The notes: generated by a model from the letters alone, not told the origin. A stretch of DNA of 64,000 nt from Flavobacterium cupreum (GCF_003996965.1 NZ_QWDM01000003.1:186001-250000), one strand, 5' to 3'; numbered from the stretch's first letter, positions 49,831 through 59,539 are shown. Translations and numbers: made by a program.

Positions 49831-50706
49831 TTAATGTGCTTTCCTTCCGAAAATCTTTTTGAACAGATTTACAATTCCCAGCACTATAAATCCTGCTACC
49901 AGTCCAATTATAAATTCTTTTAAAATAGAAGGAAGTTGCGGGAATAAATGATGTAAAAATTCAATATTGTGTACAAATAAACCACCGGATACAAGCAGTA
50001 AAGCGATTGTACCGACCACAGTTAAAAGTTTAATAACCTTTGGAAGTGCCTGTACCAGAATATTTCCTATCGTTTTTAAAATACTTTTCTCTTTTTTACT
50101 GTGCTGAATCATCTTAAAGCCAACTTCATCCATTCTCACTATTATAGCGACAATACCGTAAACACCAATGGTTGCAATCAGTGCAACGATTGAAACTACT
50201 GCAATCTGCGATGAAATAGGTTTACCAATTACAGTCCCCAAAGCAATAATTACTATTTCTACCGATAAAATAAAATCGGTGACAATGGCTGATTTTATTT
50301 TATCTTTTTCAAGAGCTAAAATCTCTTCTTCGGTAAAGGTTTCTTCTGTAATTCCTTCGGAAGGCTCTTCATGGGGAAATATAAATTCATATATCTTTTC
50401 TGCACCTTCATAGGCAAGGAAAAGACCGCCCAGCACTAAAATGATAATAATCGCAATCGGAAAAAAGGCACTTAAAAGAAACGCAATTGGCAGAATAATG
50501 ACTTTGTTAAGAAGCGACCCTTTGCTGATGGCCCACAAAACAGGAAGTTCTCTTGACGAAGCAAATCCTGAAGCTTTTTCGGCATTAACAGCTAAATCGT
50601 CGCCCAAAATACCGGCAGTTTTCTTTGCTGCCACTTTACTCATTACTGCAACATCATCCATGATTGCTGCGATATCATCTAATAGTACGAAAAAACCTGA
50701 TGCCAT
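49831..50706 (-). CDS. DUF808 family inner-membrane protein
   Basis: A 291-residue protein of the DUF808 (YedI-like) family. It has the conserved N-terminus MASGFFVLLDDIAAIMDDVAVMSKVAAKKTAGILGDDLAVNAEK, GFASSRELPVLWAISKGSLLNKVIILP, and five to seven membrane segments. The central loop is acidic (HEEPSEGITEETFTEEEILALEKDK). Function is unknown in the family. It is followed upstream by a gap holding a very small membrane-peptide gene. Confidence 0.92.
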   Translation of the reverse strand: MASGFFVLLDDIAAIMDDVAVMSKVAAKKTAGILGDDLAVNAEKASGFASSRELPVLWAISKGSLLNKVIILPIAFLLSAFFPIAIIIILVLGGLFLAYEGAEKIYEFIFPHEEPSEGITEETFTEEEILALEKDKIKSAIVTDFILSVEIVIIALGTVIGKPISSQIAVVSIVALIATIGVYGIVAIIVRMDEVGFKMIQHSKKEKSILKTIGNILVQALPKVIKLLTVVGTIALLLVSGGLFVHNIEFLHHLFPQLPSILKEFIIGLVAGFIVLGIVNLFKKIFGRKAH

Positions 50707-50831
50707 TATAAGTTAATTTATTTTTTAAGTATTACGTAATCAACCGGATTTCAACACCCAGTTTAGTTTACGTTATTTGTTTTTTTTACGTACGCGAATC
50801 TAATACTTTTTATTAAATCTTTTACTAAAAA

Positions 50832-50951
50832 TTAGCTGCACTGCCCTAAAAGCAACCAGATAATTACAAAAACAAAGATAGTACCGAAGCATCCGCCCCC
50901 TAATTTTTTCGCACCGTAACCTGCAATTAATCCTCTAAAAATATTGTTCAT
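50832..50951 (-). CDS. 39-residue membrane peptide
   Basis: The reading frame encodes 39 residues: MNNIFRGLIAGYGAKKLGGG followed by CFGTIFVFVIIWLLLGQCS. A short amphipathic start with a GAKKLGGGCF turn leads into one hydrophobic helix. I recall similar tiny GAKKLGGGCF proteins in other Bacteroidota. Supporting points are the clean ATG and TAA, coding-like composition and an otherwise empty 414-bp gap. Function is unknown; a small membrane-integrated regulator or assembly factor is a guess. Confidence 0.65.
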   Translation of the reverse strand: MNNIFRGLIAGYGAKKLGGGCFGTIFVFVIIWLLLGQCS

Positions 50952-51054
50952 GATTTTGTGTTTTAAGTTAGAAGTAAATTTCTTAACTTAATTTTTAATT
51001 CAGCTTATATTACTTTTAAAAAAAGTTTCAATATTCACGGATTCAAACTTATTC

Positions 51055-51088
51055 CAAAAAAAAAGCACCAGCCTTTCGGCTGATGCTT
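51055..51088 (-). terminator. Terminator of clpB
   Basis: AAGCACCAGCC (51063-51073) and GGCTGATGCTT (51078-51088) form a stem with a TTTC loop and one wobble pair. The minus strand continues in a T-run. Confidence 0.85.
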
Positions 51089-51120
51089 CCCCAATTTAAT
51101 AATTAACTAAACAAAAATCA

Positions 51121-53721
51121 TTAAACTTTATGGGTCTGGTTTCTGAAAACCAGTTTTCCGTCGAAAGCATCAATTAAAATGATACTATCGGTTGTAATAT
51201 TGTTGGCCAGAATTTCTTTCGACAACTGATTCAGTACTTCTCTCTGGATCACACGTTTTACCGGTCTTGCCCCAAACTGGGTATCATATCCTTTGTCGGA
51301 TAAATACTTAATGGCTTCCGGAGTTGCATCCATCGTAATACCTTGTAAAGCCAGCATTTTGGTAACACTTTTAAGCTGCAGGCTTACAATTCTCGAAATA
51401 TTTTCAACTGTTAAGGGCGTAAACAGTACAATCTCATCAATACGATTTATAAATTCCGGACGAACCGTTTGTTTCAGCAAACCTAAAACTTCCACTTTTG
51501 CAGCTTCCGTTGCGGCTTCGATACCTCCCTTTAGATTATCAAATTTTTCCTGAATGATCTGACTTCCCATATTGGAGGTCATGATTATAATGGTGTTCTT
51601 GAAATCTGCCAGGCGTCCTTTATTATCAGTTAATCGACCTTCATCCAAAACCTGCAACAAAATGTTGAACGTATCCGGATGTGCTTTTTCGATCTCGTCC
51701 AGCAAAATCACAGAGTACGGCTTTCTGCGAACGGCTTCTGTCAGTTGTCCCCCTTCATCATACCCCACATATCCCGGAGGCGCTCCAACCAAACGGCTCA
51801 CACTGTGGCGTTCCTGGTATTCGCTCATATCAATACGGGTCATGGCGTTTTCATCATCAAAAAGATATTCTGCCAAAGCTTTTGCCAGCTCTGTTTTACC
51901 TACTCCGGTAGTTCCTAAAAACAGGAACGTCCCAACAGGTTTTTTCATATCCTGCAAACCGGCACGGCTTCTGCGTACGGCGTCACTTACGGCTTCAATG
52001 GCCTCTTCCTGCCCGACCACGCGTTTGTGTAATTCATCTTCCAGATGCAACAGCTTTTCTCTTTCGGTCTGAAGCATTTTCATCACCGGAATGCCGGTCC
52101 ATTTTGCGACCACTTCTGCAATATCTTCACGGGTCACTTCTTCTTTTATTAAAGAATTACCGGATTGGTATTCCTGCAATTGTTTCAGTAAAACATCAAG
52201 ACGTTCTTGTGCTTCTTTGATTTTCCCGTAGCGGATTTCGGCTACTTTTCCATAATCCCCTTCACGTTCGGCACGTTCGGCTTCATGTTTGAAGTCTTCG
52301 ATTTCTAATTTCACAGCCTGAACCCCGTCTACCACATCTTTTTCAGTTTTCCATTTGGTATAGATTTCATTTCGCTCTTCTTTCAGGTTGGCCAGATCCA
52401 TTCCTAAAATCTTAAGCTTGCTTTCTTCCTTTTCGCGTTTAATAGCTTCAATTTCGATTTCAAGCTGCATGATTTTACGATCCAGCACATCCAGTTCTTC
52501 CGGTTTGGAGTTGATTTCCATACGCAATTTGGAAGCTGCCTCATCCATTAAATCAATGGCTTTGTCCGGTAGGAAACGATTGGTAATATAACGTTGGGAA
52601 AGTTCTACCGCTGCAATAATAGCTTCGTCTTTTATCTGAACTTTATGGTGTGTCTCGTACTTTTCCTTAATACCACGCAAAATTGAAATGGCACTTTCGG
52701 TATCCGGTTCATCAATTAAAACCTTTTGAAAACGACGCTCCAGCGCTTTATCTTTTTCAAAATATTTCTGGTATTCATCTAAGGTTGTTGCTCCGATTGC
52801 TCTTAATTCTCCACGGGCCAGAGCCGGTTTTAAAATGTTCGCCGCATCCATCGCACCTTCTCCTCCACCCGCTCCCACGAGCGTATGAATTTCATCGATA
52901 AACAAAACGATATCACCTTCTGCAGCTGTTACTTCTTTTACTACTGATTTTAATCTTTCTTCAAATTCCCCTTTGTATTTGGCTCCGGCAATTAACGCTC
53001 CCATATCCAGAGAGAAAACGATTTTATCTTTCAGGTTTTCAGGCACATCGCCATCTACAATTCTATGGGCCAATCCTTCTGCGATGGCGGTTTTACCTAC
53101 TCCCGGCTCCCCTACCAGCATCGGATTGTTTTTGGTTCTTCGGGTAAGAATCTGTAATACGCGTCGGATTTCTTCATCACGGCCGATCACCGGATCCAGT
53201 TTTCCGGTACGCGCTAATTCGTTCAGGTTTTTCGCGTATTTATTTAAGGAATTATAATTTTCCTCAGCAGAAGCCGAAGTCACTCGTTCTCCCTTTCTAA
53301 GTTCTTCTATTGTAGCTTTTAAAGCTTTCCCGGTAACTCCCTGATCTTTTAAAATCTGGGCTACTTTACTTTTTGAATCGAAAATGGCCAAAATTAAATG
53401 CTCGATCGAAACGTATTCATCGTTCATTTTTTGTGCAATGATTTCAGCTTCATTCAGGGCTTTGTTTGCATCCCTTGACAATAGAATATCTCCACCTGAA
53501 ACTTTTGGAAAGCTTTGAATGGTTGAATCTAATACCTGCAGGAACAACGGTACATTAACGTTAAGTTTTTTCAAAATAAAAGGCGCTACATTTTCGTCAA
53601 CTTCAAAAATGGCCTTAAAAATGTGTTCGTTTTCTATTTGCTGCTGCCCATACCGTTGAGCCAACTGTTGTGACAGCTGAATGGCTTCCTGAGATTTAGT
53701 TGTAAATTTATTTATGTTCAT
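51121..53721 (-). CDS. clpB: ClpB protein disaggregase
   Basis: An 866-residue Hsp100 ATPase of full length. It has the N-domain ([21 protein letters not shown]), NBD1 with Walker [14 protein letters not shown] and Walker [16 protein letters not shown], and the coiled-coil middle domain (~400-530). NBD2 has [12 protein letters not shown] and [12 protein letters not shown]. It rescues aggregated proteins together with DnaK. The upstream region (53750-53803) has repeated TCAAAATTTGAT palindromes that could bind a repressor, as heat-shock genes are usually controlled. It is divergent from ytxJ. Confidence 0.97.
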   Translation of the reverse strand: MNINKFTTKSQEAIQLSQQLAQRYGQQQIENEHIFKAIFEVDENVAPFILKKLNVNVPLFLQVLDSTIQSFPKVSGGDILLSRDANKALNEAEIIAQKMNDEYVSIEHLILAIFDSKSKVAQILKDQGVTGKALKATIEELRKGERVTSASAEENYNSLNKYAKNLNELARTGKLDPVIGRDEEIRRVLQILTRRTKNNPMLVGEPGVGKTAIAEGLAHRIVDGDVPENLKDKIVFSLDMGALIAGAKYKGEFEERLKSVVKEVTAAEGDIVLFIDEIHTLVGAGGGEGAMDAANILKPALARGELRAIGATTLDEYQKYFEKDKALERRFQKVLIDEPDTESAISILRGIKEKYETHHKVQIKDEAIIAAVELSQRYITNRFLPDKAIDLMDEAASKLRMEINSKPEELDVLDRKIMQLEIEIEAIKREKEESKLKILGMDLANLKEERNEIYTKWKTEKDVVDGVQAVKLEIEDFKHEAERAEREGDYGKVAEIRYGKIKEAQERLDVLLKQLQEYQSGNSLIKEEVTREDIAEVVAKWTGIPVMKMLQTEREKLLHLEDELHKRVVGQEEAIEAVSDAVRRSRAGLQDMKKPVGTFLFLGTTGVGKTELAKALAEYLFDDENAMTRIDMSEYQERHSVSRLVGAPPGYVGYDEGGQLTEAVRRKPYSVILLDEIEKAHPDTFNILLQVLDEGRLTDNKGRLADFKNTIIIMTSNMGSQIIQEKFDNLKGGIEAATEAAKVEVLGLLKQTVRPEFINRIDEIVLFTPLTVENISRIVSLQLKSVTKMLALQGITMDATPEAIKYLSDKGYDTQFGARPVKRVIQREVLNQLSKEILANNITTDSIILIDAFDGKLVFRNQTHKV

Positions 53722-53769
53722 ATTTTTGTAAGATTTAGGTTTGTTATTTTAATTTTGAAAATTGATACC

Positions 53770-53803
53770 ATCAAAATTTGATTTTATTGCATCAAAATTT
53801 AAT
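53770..53803. promoter_or_regulatory. Repeated ATCAAAATTTGAT palindromes between clpB and ytxJ
   Basis: ATCAAAATTTGAT (53770-53782) and ATCAAAATTTAAT (53791-53803) are 21 bp apart, two helical turns. A half site ATTTTGA lies at 53752-53758. Confidence 0.4.
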
Positions 53804-53814
53804 TTTAAATGATA

Positions 53815-53822
53815 TAACTTTG
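53815..53822 (+). promoter_or_regulatory. -7 box upstream of ytxJ
   Basis: TAACTTTG is in the plus orientation, 109 nt before the preferred start of ytxJ, so the leader would be long. Confidence 0.35.
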
Positions 53823-53931
53823 CTAAGGTCTATTCAAATTATAGTCCATAGTAAAAATTAAGACAAAATGACATTAAAAATGAGAAAATCAATCATTAGA
53901 AATGTCAAAAAGTCATAAAAACAGTCAAATT

Positions 53932-54321
53932 ATGAGTTTTTTAAATTCAATCTTCGGAGATTCGGAAAAATCTGATTCCCAAAAAAGCAAAATAAACTGG
54001 ATTCCTCTTACAAATTTAGCACAGTTAAGCGATATAGAAACCCTTTCGAATGTTAAGCCTATTGTAATTTTTAAGCACAGTACCCGATGCAGTATCAGCC
54101 GGATGGCCCTGAAACAATTCGAAAGAGACTACGATCTGGACGAAACCGTTGATGCCTTCTTTCTGGATTTAATTGAACATCGTGACGTCTCTAACGAGAT
54201 CGCCAACCGTTTTAATGTGTATCACGAATCACCACAATTGATTTTAATCAAAAACGGTAAGGCTGTGTACAACGTTTCCCACAGCGATATTGATGCAGAA
54301 GCTTTGAAAGCTAAAGTTTAG
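53932..54321 (+). CDS. ytxJ: Bacillithiol system redox-active protein YtxJ
   Basis: A 129-residue thioredoxin-fold protein starting MSFLNSIFGDSEKSD; a frame from 53902 adds a basic ten-residue piece not expected in the family. The active-site motif is IFKHSTRCSISRMALKQFE, a monothiol site with a single Cys as in YtxJ/monothiol bacilliredoxins, and the C-terminus has HESPQLILIKNGKAVYNVSHSDI. It is expected to act in bacillithiol-dependent thiol repair. Its presence implies bacillithiol metabolism in this organism, which agrees with a Flavobacteriia assignment. Confidence 0.92.
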   Translation: MSFLNSIFGDSEKSDSQKSKINWIPLTNLAQLSDIETLSNVKPIVIFKHSTRCSISRMALKQFERDYDLDETVDAFFLDLIEHRDVSNEIANRFNVYHESPQLILIKNGKAVYNVSHSDIDAEALKAKV

Positions 54322-54337
54322 GAAAGATCGGGAAAAT

Positions 54338-54605
54338 TATGAGTTATGGGTTATGAGTTATGAGTACGAAATAGAAATAGAAATAGAAATAGAAATAGAA
54401 ATAGAAATAGAAACAAAAAAGTAAAACCCTGAACTTGAAAATTCAGGGTTTTACTTTTTTATGTAGTTATGGTTTATAGTTTTTAGTTTATGGTTTATAG
54501 TTTATAGTTTATGGCTTTTAGTTTATAGTTATGATTCAATTCTAGCTCATAACACCTAACTCATAATTAACAACTCATAACTCATAACTCCTAACTCATA
54601 ACTCT
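54338..54605. repeat. Inverted word repeats (TATGAGTTATGAG, 7x GAAATA, AGTTTATGG) around a terminator
   Basis: GTTATGAGTTATGAG at 54345 and AACTCATAACTCATAACTC (up to 54600) are inverted copies. Between them lie seven exact GAAATA units (54368-54409), a terminator, and TTTATAGTTTATGGTTTATAG words. Confidence 0.85.
54416..54463. terminator. Bidirectional terminator between ytxJ and the DUF2157-like operon
   Basis: AAAAAGTAAAACCCTGAA and TTCAGGGTTTTACTTTTTT form an 18-bp stem. Confidence 0.9.
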
Positions 54606-54616
54606 TAAAAAAAAAA

Positions 54617-55786
54617 TCAAAAATTACCATCTGATCCTCCTCCGCTAAAGCCACCGCCTCCAAATTCCATTGGGGATTCCGGTGCTTTTACTTCCGGTTT
54701 CATTCCAAAGGTTGAAGCGATAATTAAGGCTTCCGCATTTAAAAAGGCAGTGGAATTAGAGATTCTGTCCGGTTTAAATGTTACTCCGGCTTCCTTGTGT
54801 TTTAATTTTTTGATGGCTAAAAATACTATTGCAAATAAAACCAGACCTCCCAATGTTAATGCAACTTCTATGGGCAGCACCGAATAATAAAACCGAAAGC
54901 TGTAAAATGAAAAGGCAATCGCGGCAAAACTAATCCAAAGCATAATTCTGTCCTTGTTTTTTAAGGCAAAAACCAAGTACAAAACCGGGATTCCAAAGGT
55001 GAAAATCCAGAAGAAAAATGCGAACGGAATTTCAGGACTTATTTCATAATAAGTATCGGCTAAACTTGCTGAAAATTCCCTTACGACCAAATAATTTCCG
55101 GAGAAATACAGCAGAATTAAACTCAGGTTTTTTATTAAAAGAAGTCCGTTGTAGTAGAAGGGTTCTTCGAGTTTACTTATAATTCTTCGGCAAAAATAAT
55201 AGGTTCCTATACTGTACAGCATCATAAAGAATGGTAAAATTGCCTGTCCTGCTTCCAGAAAATCAAATATAGCGTATCCTAAGGTTGCCGTAAATGCCAG
55301 GTAAAAAACCAATGCAGACAGCAAATGTACATAACGCAAATAAGCGATCAGTGAAACAATTGTTACCGCTATTGTAATGGCCAATATGTTATCACCATCT
55401 GTCGAAACTCCAACAGCAAAACCAATATTCAGCTGTAATCCTAAGATAAAAGCATCGTCAAGTCCGTGATGATGATAATCCTGTTTAGTCAGAATTTCTG
55501 ATCCGACAACACCAATAATGGCGAACAGATACGGGAATATTTTCCAGCTCTCATCCATTCCGGAAAGTCCCAAAAGCGAAACCACACCGCATAAGGAAGA
55601 GTACAAAAAGGAACCCAGCAAAAAGAAACCGAGACGGACTAATATGTTTTTGTGGTTGTTTAGAACGAGAAGTTCTTTTTTTATAAAATCAAGCTGCTCT
55701 TTTCCTATAAAACCAGCACTTTTTAATGAATCTGCTTCTTCAATCAAAGCTGAATTTTCTAACTTACTTTTATTTAATAATATCAT
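54617..55786 (-). CDS. Polytopic membrane protein, DUF2157/DUF4401-like, glycine-rich tail
   Basis: A 389-residue protein with about nine or ten membrane segments from ~50 to 340. The N-terminus (SKLENSALIEEADSLKSAGFIGKEQLDFIKKEL) resembles the start of its partner, suggesting descent from a common module. The tail ends in EFGGGGFSGGGSDGNF, a glycine-rich low-complexity end seen in several bacterial membrane proteins. Its ATG overlaps the stop of the upstream gene by 4 nt (ATGA), so both are co-translated and probably work together. Function is unknown. Confidence 0.75.
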   Translation of the reverse strand: MILLNKSKLENSALIEEADSLKSAGFIGKEQLDFIKKELLVLNNHKNILVRLGFFLLGSFLYSSLCGVVSLLGLSGMDESWKIFPYLFAIIGVVGSEILTKQDYHHHGLDDAFILGLQLNIGFAVGVSTDGDNILAITIAVTIVSLIAYLRYVHLLSALVFYLAFTATLGYAIFDFLEAGQAILPFFMMLYSIGTYYFCRRIISKLEEPFYYNGLLLIKNLSLILLYFSGNYLVVREFSASLADTYYEISPEIPFAFFFWIFTFGIPVLYLVFALKNKDRIMLWISFAAIAFSFYSFRFYYSVLPIEVALTLGGLVLFAIVFLAIKKLKHKEAGVTFKPDRISNSTAFLNAEALIIASTFGMKPEVKAPESPMEFGGGGFSGGGSDGNF

Positions 55787-56778
55787 TCGGCGATTTCTTT
55801 ATTGAAGTTCTTAATTAATTTGATAAACAGAATTATGGAACCAATAAAATAGGCAGGGATAACCATAACAAATAATACCCAGATATCGGAGAAGTCAATA
55901 TTCTCGAAAACCCTGAAAATAAATATATTTATTCCGATGTAGGCATATATAATCATAAAAACAAACAAGGAGATTGCCTTTACTTCATGGCTGATTTTAT
56001 AAAAATAAAAACTGGATCCGGCCAGAATAATCGAAAAAGCAAACCAGATTCCCTTATGGTCGTTTACCAAATTGCTAATGGAAGCGATACTAATCATGTG
56101 CAGAGCAAATGTCAGGTAGATGAGATTAAAGTGTGTCTTGAGCTGGATTTTTGAACTGTAAATCGTCCATAATATTAATAATCCTCCCAATATAACGGCA
56201 GAATAACTTAAATCCTGATGCGAATAGAAATCATTTTTAAGCAAATCCTGCGGCGTTACCGAAAAACCGACGTAAGCTGTAAGGCCTGTAATCGCAATCG
56301 TCAGAACGCTTTTATTGTCAAAATAATACGCGCAAAAGAAACTCACAATCGTTGGAACCAATGTGGCCAGACCGTAATGTGTCCCGAAAGGCTTGTACTG
56401 AAATTGCAGATAACCAATAAAAATACATGTCAGAATATTGGCTGCAAGCACCAGATATTCCAAAACAGGGCTTTCAAAAGTGGTTTCTGATTTCTGAAAT
56501 CCTTTTGAATTCTTAAAACAAAAGTAAAAACAGATTACGATAACAATCAGTAACAAAGACAAAATTGCTATATGTCCAATCGTATCGATATTTTCATAAA
56601 TCAGGATTCCAATTCCGGATGTAAAAAGCAAAACCGATAAATACAGGAACATTTTTAATTCGGCATTTAATGAAAAAATACCTGAACTGCGGTACTCTTT
56701 TATCTGAACCAATTGTTCTTCGGTAATGAAATTTTTCTCAAAAAGAGTTTGAGTTGCCTGTTCTTCAAATTTTGCCAT
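55783..56778 (-). CDS. DUF2157 domain membrane protein
   Basis: A 331-residue protein. Residues 1-40 form a soluble helical start (FEEQATQTLFEKNFITEEQLVQIKEYR) typical of DUF2157, followed by ten predicted membrane helices. No enzymatic motif is visible. It is first in a two-gene unit with the glycine-rich partner (4-nt ATGA overlap). Bacterial DUF2157/DUF4401 pairs have unknown roles; the paired, translationally coupled arrangement suggests a heteromeric membrane complex. Confidence 0.8.
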   Translation of the reverse strand: MAKFEEQATQTLFEKNFITEEQLVQIKEYRSSGIFSLNAELKMFLYLSVLLFTSGIGILIYENIDTIGHIAILSLLLIVIVICFYFCFKNSKGFQKSETTFESPVLEYLVLAANILTCIFIGYLQFQYKPFGTHYGLATLVPTIVSFFCAYYFDNKSVLTIAITGLTAYVGFSVTPQDLLKNDFYSHQDLSYSAVILGGLLILWTIYSSKIQLKTHFNLIYLTFALHMISIASISNLVNDHKGIWFAFSIILAGSSFYFYKISHEVKAISLFVFMIIYAYIGINIFIFRVFENIDFSDIWVLFVMVIPAYFIGSIILFIKLIKNFNKEIAE

Positions 56779-56860
56779 AGTCTTATTTTAAGATAACTGA
56801 TTCTCAAATGTAGGGATTTGGCATGGAATTTCTGTCGTAACAACAAAGGATTTACTCAAA

Positions 56861-56893
56861 AAAAAGCGTTATGAGAAGATCATAACGCTTTTT
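56861..56893. terminator. Terminator between the DUF2157 operon and argH
   Basis: AAAAAGCGTTATGA and TCATAACGCTTTTT form a 14-bp stem; it ends the arg/pro cluster transcript on the minus strand. Confidence 0.9.
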
Positions 56894-56957
56894 ATATTTT
56901 TAAAACAATTCTCAAACCACTTACACTAAAGCAATTTTACTAAAGCGTAAATCCTGA

Positions 56958-58238
56958 CTAATAGCTGTTAAGCATTTTAAGTTTTATGGCATCCAGGCAT
57001 AAATTATTAATACTGCCTTCGTGGGTATGTTTTGTTGCTTTTGGAGAGCTATAGGTTCCTGCTTCCAGCTGTTCTGCAACGGCTTTGTAGGCATCCCTGA
57101 ATGGCATTCCGGCGACTACCATTTCGTTAAGCGTATCTACGGTAAACAAATAATCGTATTTTTTATCTTCCAGAATATGTTCTTTTACCGTAATGTCTTT
57201 TATGGAGAAAATAGCGATATCCAGACAGGCTTTTAAATTTTGGATTGCAGGAAAAAGTCCTTCTTTCAACAGCTGTAAATCCCTGTGGTAACCACTTGGA
57301 AGGTTATTGGTGATTAAAGTAATTTCGTAAGGCAAGGCCTGAATTTTGTTGCATTTTCCTCTGATTAATTCAAATACATCCGGGTTTTTCTTGTGCGGCA
57401 TAATACTCGAACCTGTGGTAAGATGTGAGGGCAAGCCAATAAAATCAAAGTTCTGGCTCATGTACAAACACACGTCCATGGCAAATTTTGACAAGGTTGC
57501 TGCTACGCTGCTCATGGCAAAGGCTACTGTTTTCTCGGCTTTTCCACGGCTCATCTGAGCGGCAACGGCATTGAATTTTAACGTTTCAAAACCCAATTCC
57601 TGAGTCGTAAATGTTCTGTTGATAGGAAACGAACTCCCGTAACCTGCGGCTGAACCCAACGGATTCTGGTCTACAATTTTTCCTGCTGCATTCAGCATGG
57701 TGATATCGTCAATCAGGCTTTCGGCGTAAGCAGAAAACCACATTCCGAAAGAGGAAGGCATTGCAATCTGCAAATGTGTATATCCCGGCAATAATGCATT
57801 TTGATGTTTTTCTGCGGATTCCATCAGTAAATCAAAAAGTGTTTTGACCTGCTCTTTTAAGGCTTTGACTTCGTCTTTCAGATACAAATGTACATCCACC
57901 AAAACCTGATCGTTACGCGATCGGGCGGTATGAATTTTTTTTCCGGCATCACCCAGTTTTACCGTTAATAAATATTCGATTTTAGAGTGAACATCTTCAA
58001 AGCTGTCTTCGATGATGAAGTTTCCTTTTGCGATATCTGCGATGATTTCGTTTAATGCTTCGACTAAAGAATCCGTTTCTTCTGCGGTCAGCAAACCAAT
58101 TTGTCCCAGCATTTTGGCGTGTGCAATAGAGCCTAATGCGTCGTATTTTGCCAGAACCAAATCGAGATCCCTATCGTTTCCAACAGTGAATTGTTCGATT
58201 TGTTTGTCTGTTGGTATTCCTTTTTCCCAAAGTTTCAT
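56958..58238 (-). CDS. argH: Argininosuccinate lyase
   Basis: A 426-residue member of the fumarase/aspartase superfamily. The signature GSSIMPHKKNPDVFELIRGKCN (catalytic Ser loop) and ARSRNDQVLVDVHLYLKDEV are present, and the length is slightly below the usual 450-460. It splits argininosuccinate into arginine and fumarate, the last step of the pathway. It is the last gene of the minus-strand arg/pro cluster, followed by a strong terminator. Confidence 0.95.
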   Translation of the reverse strand: MKLWEKGIPTDKQIEQFTVGNDRDLDLVLAKYDALGSIAHAKMLGQIGLLTAEETDSLVEALNEIIADIAKGNFIIEDSFEDVHSKIEYLLTVKLGDAGKKIHTARSRNDQVLVDVHLYLKDEVKALKEQVKTLFDLLMESAEKHQNALLPGYTHLQIAMPSSFGMWFSAYAESLIDDITMLNAAGKIVDQNPLGSAAGYGSSFPINRTFTTQELGFETLKFNAVAAQMSRGKAEKTVAFAMSSVAATLSKFAMDVCLYMSQNFDFIGLPSHLTTGSSIMPHKKNPDVFELIRGKCNKIQALPYEITLITNNLPSGYHRDLQLLKEGLFPAIQNLKACLDIAIFSIKDITVKEHILEDKKYDYLFTVDTLNEMVVAGMPFRDAYKAVAEQLEAGTYSSPKATKHTHEGSINNLCLDAIKLKMLNSY

Positions 58239-58239
58239 A

Positions 58240-58460
58240 ACTTAGATTTTTAGACTTCTTAGATTATTGGATATTTAGACTCTTTAGACTATTAGATTTT
58301 TGATCTTATTTTCTAATTATTCCTAAATGCCGTTGTTTATACTTTTGGTTTTGTAGCCCCGATAGCAGTGAAAATCCTTTTATTTTTTTCTTTAAAAAAT
58401 AAAAGATTGGAACGGATAGCGGGATTAGCTCCTACTCCTTAGACTTCGCTCAGGACGACA
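58240..58460. repeat. Repeats between argE and argH: TTAGATT words and a CCCGATAGC hairpin element
   Basis: TAGACTTCTTAGATTATTGG words fill 58240-58300. At 58353-58434 a second element reads GTAGCCCCGATAGCAGTGAA, then AATCCTTTTATTTTTT mirrored by AAAAAATAAAAGATT, then GGATAGCGGGATTAGCTCC. A fragment CTTCGCTCAGGACGACA follows. Confidence 0.75.
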
Positions 58461-58461
58461 A

Positions 58462-59532
58462 TTATAATTTAAAGAAACCGGTTAGTATTTTGATGTACAA
58501 ATCGACTCCTTCCTCAATTTCACTGATAAAAATAAACTCATCTGCCGAATGTGACCGCAGCGTTTCCCCGGGTCCCAGTTTTAAAGACTGACAGCTCAAA
58601 ACCGACTGATCTGAAAGCGTTGGCGATCCGTAAGTCGTTCTTCCCAAAGCGATTCCGGCCTGAACTAAGCCGTGCGCAACCGGGATGGATGAAGCATTTA
58701 AATGCATTGATCGAGGGGTAACTTCGGCGTTAATATTGGCTTTAACGACGTCAAGGATTTCAGTGTTGGAGTAACAGTCGGTTACCCGGATATCTACCAC
58801 CAGATCACATTCAGACGGCACCACATTATGCTGTTTTCCGGCACTGATCTGCGTTACGGTCATTTTAACGGGACCCAGAACTTCAGATACCTTGTCGAAT
58901 TTATAATTTTTAAACCATTCCATTACGGGAATTGATTTGTATAAAGCATTATCGTCGTTTTGGTGTGCCGCATGGCTTGCTGTTCCCTTTACTTTTACAT
59001 CCAGAACCAGTAATCCTTTTTCGGCAACAGCCAACTGCATTAAAGTGGGCTCGCCTACAATGGCGCAATCCAGTTCCGGCAAATGCTGTAAAACGCTGTT
59101 TAAACCACTTTTACCACTGCTCTCTTCTTCTGCAGAAGCTACTATTACTATATTGTAAGGTAAATTTTCGTTGTGATAAAAATGCACGAATGTGGCCAGT
59201 AACGAAACCAGACATCCTCCGGCATCATTGCTTCCTAAACCGAATAATTTGCCGTCTTTTTCGATTGCCTTAAATGGATCGTTGGTATACGCCTGATTGG
59301 GTTTTACGGTATCGTGATGAGAATTTAATAACAGTGTTGGTTTGGTTTCGTTAAAATATTTATTGAAAGCCCACACATTATTGTTTTCTCTTTTAAAAGG
59401 AATTTCGTTTTGACTGAACCAATTTTCTATTAAAAGTGCTGTTTGATCTTCTTCACTGGAAAATGAAGGGGTTTCAATCAGATTTTTTAATAATTGTATG
59501 GCTTCTTTGGTAAGCGTTTCTATATTCTTCAT
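58462..59532 (-). CDS. argE: M20 family acetylornithine/succinylornithine deacylase
   Basis: A 356-residue metallopeptidase. Motifs are LLNSHHDTVKPN (first metal His/Asp), GLGSNDAGGCLVS, VASAEEESSGKSGL (catalytic Glu) and the dimerisation-domain HAAHQNDDNALYKS. In this position it should remove the acyl group from N2-acyl-ornithine or, in Bacteroidota, from N2-acyl-citrulline after the carbamoyltransferase step. The gene name follows the pathway context. Confidence 0.88.
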   Translation of the reverse strand: MKNIETLTKEAIQLLKNLIETPSFSSEEDQTALLIENWFSQNEIPFKRENNNVWAFNKYFNETKPTLLLNSHHDTVKPNQAYTNDPFKAIEKDGKLFGLGSNDAGGCLVSLLATFVHFYHNENLPYNIVIVASAEEESSGKSGLNSVLQHLPELDCAIVGEPTLMQLAVAEKGLLVLDVKVKGTASHAAHQNDDNALYKSIPVMEWFKNYKFDKVSEVLGPVKMTVTQISAGKQHNVVPSECDLVVDIRVTDCYSNTEILDVVKANINAEVTPRSMHLNASSIPVAHGLVQAGIALGRTTYGSPTLSDQSVLSCQSLKLGPGETLRSHSADEFIFISEIEEGVDLYIKILTGFFKL

Positions 59533-59539
59533 AGTGTAT

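Noticed and set aside
53880-53918. A 12-codon frame (MRKSIIRNVKKS) ahead of ytxJ, resembling a leader peptide
   Set aside because: No regulatory codon run or attenuator hairpin; it overlaps an alternative ytxJ start and is likely chance.
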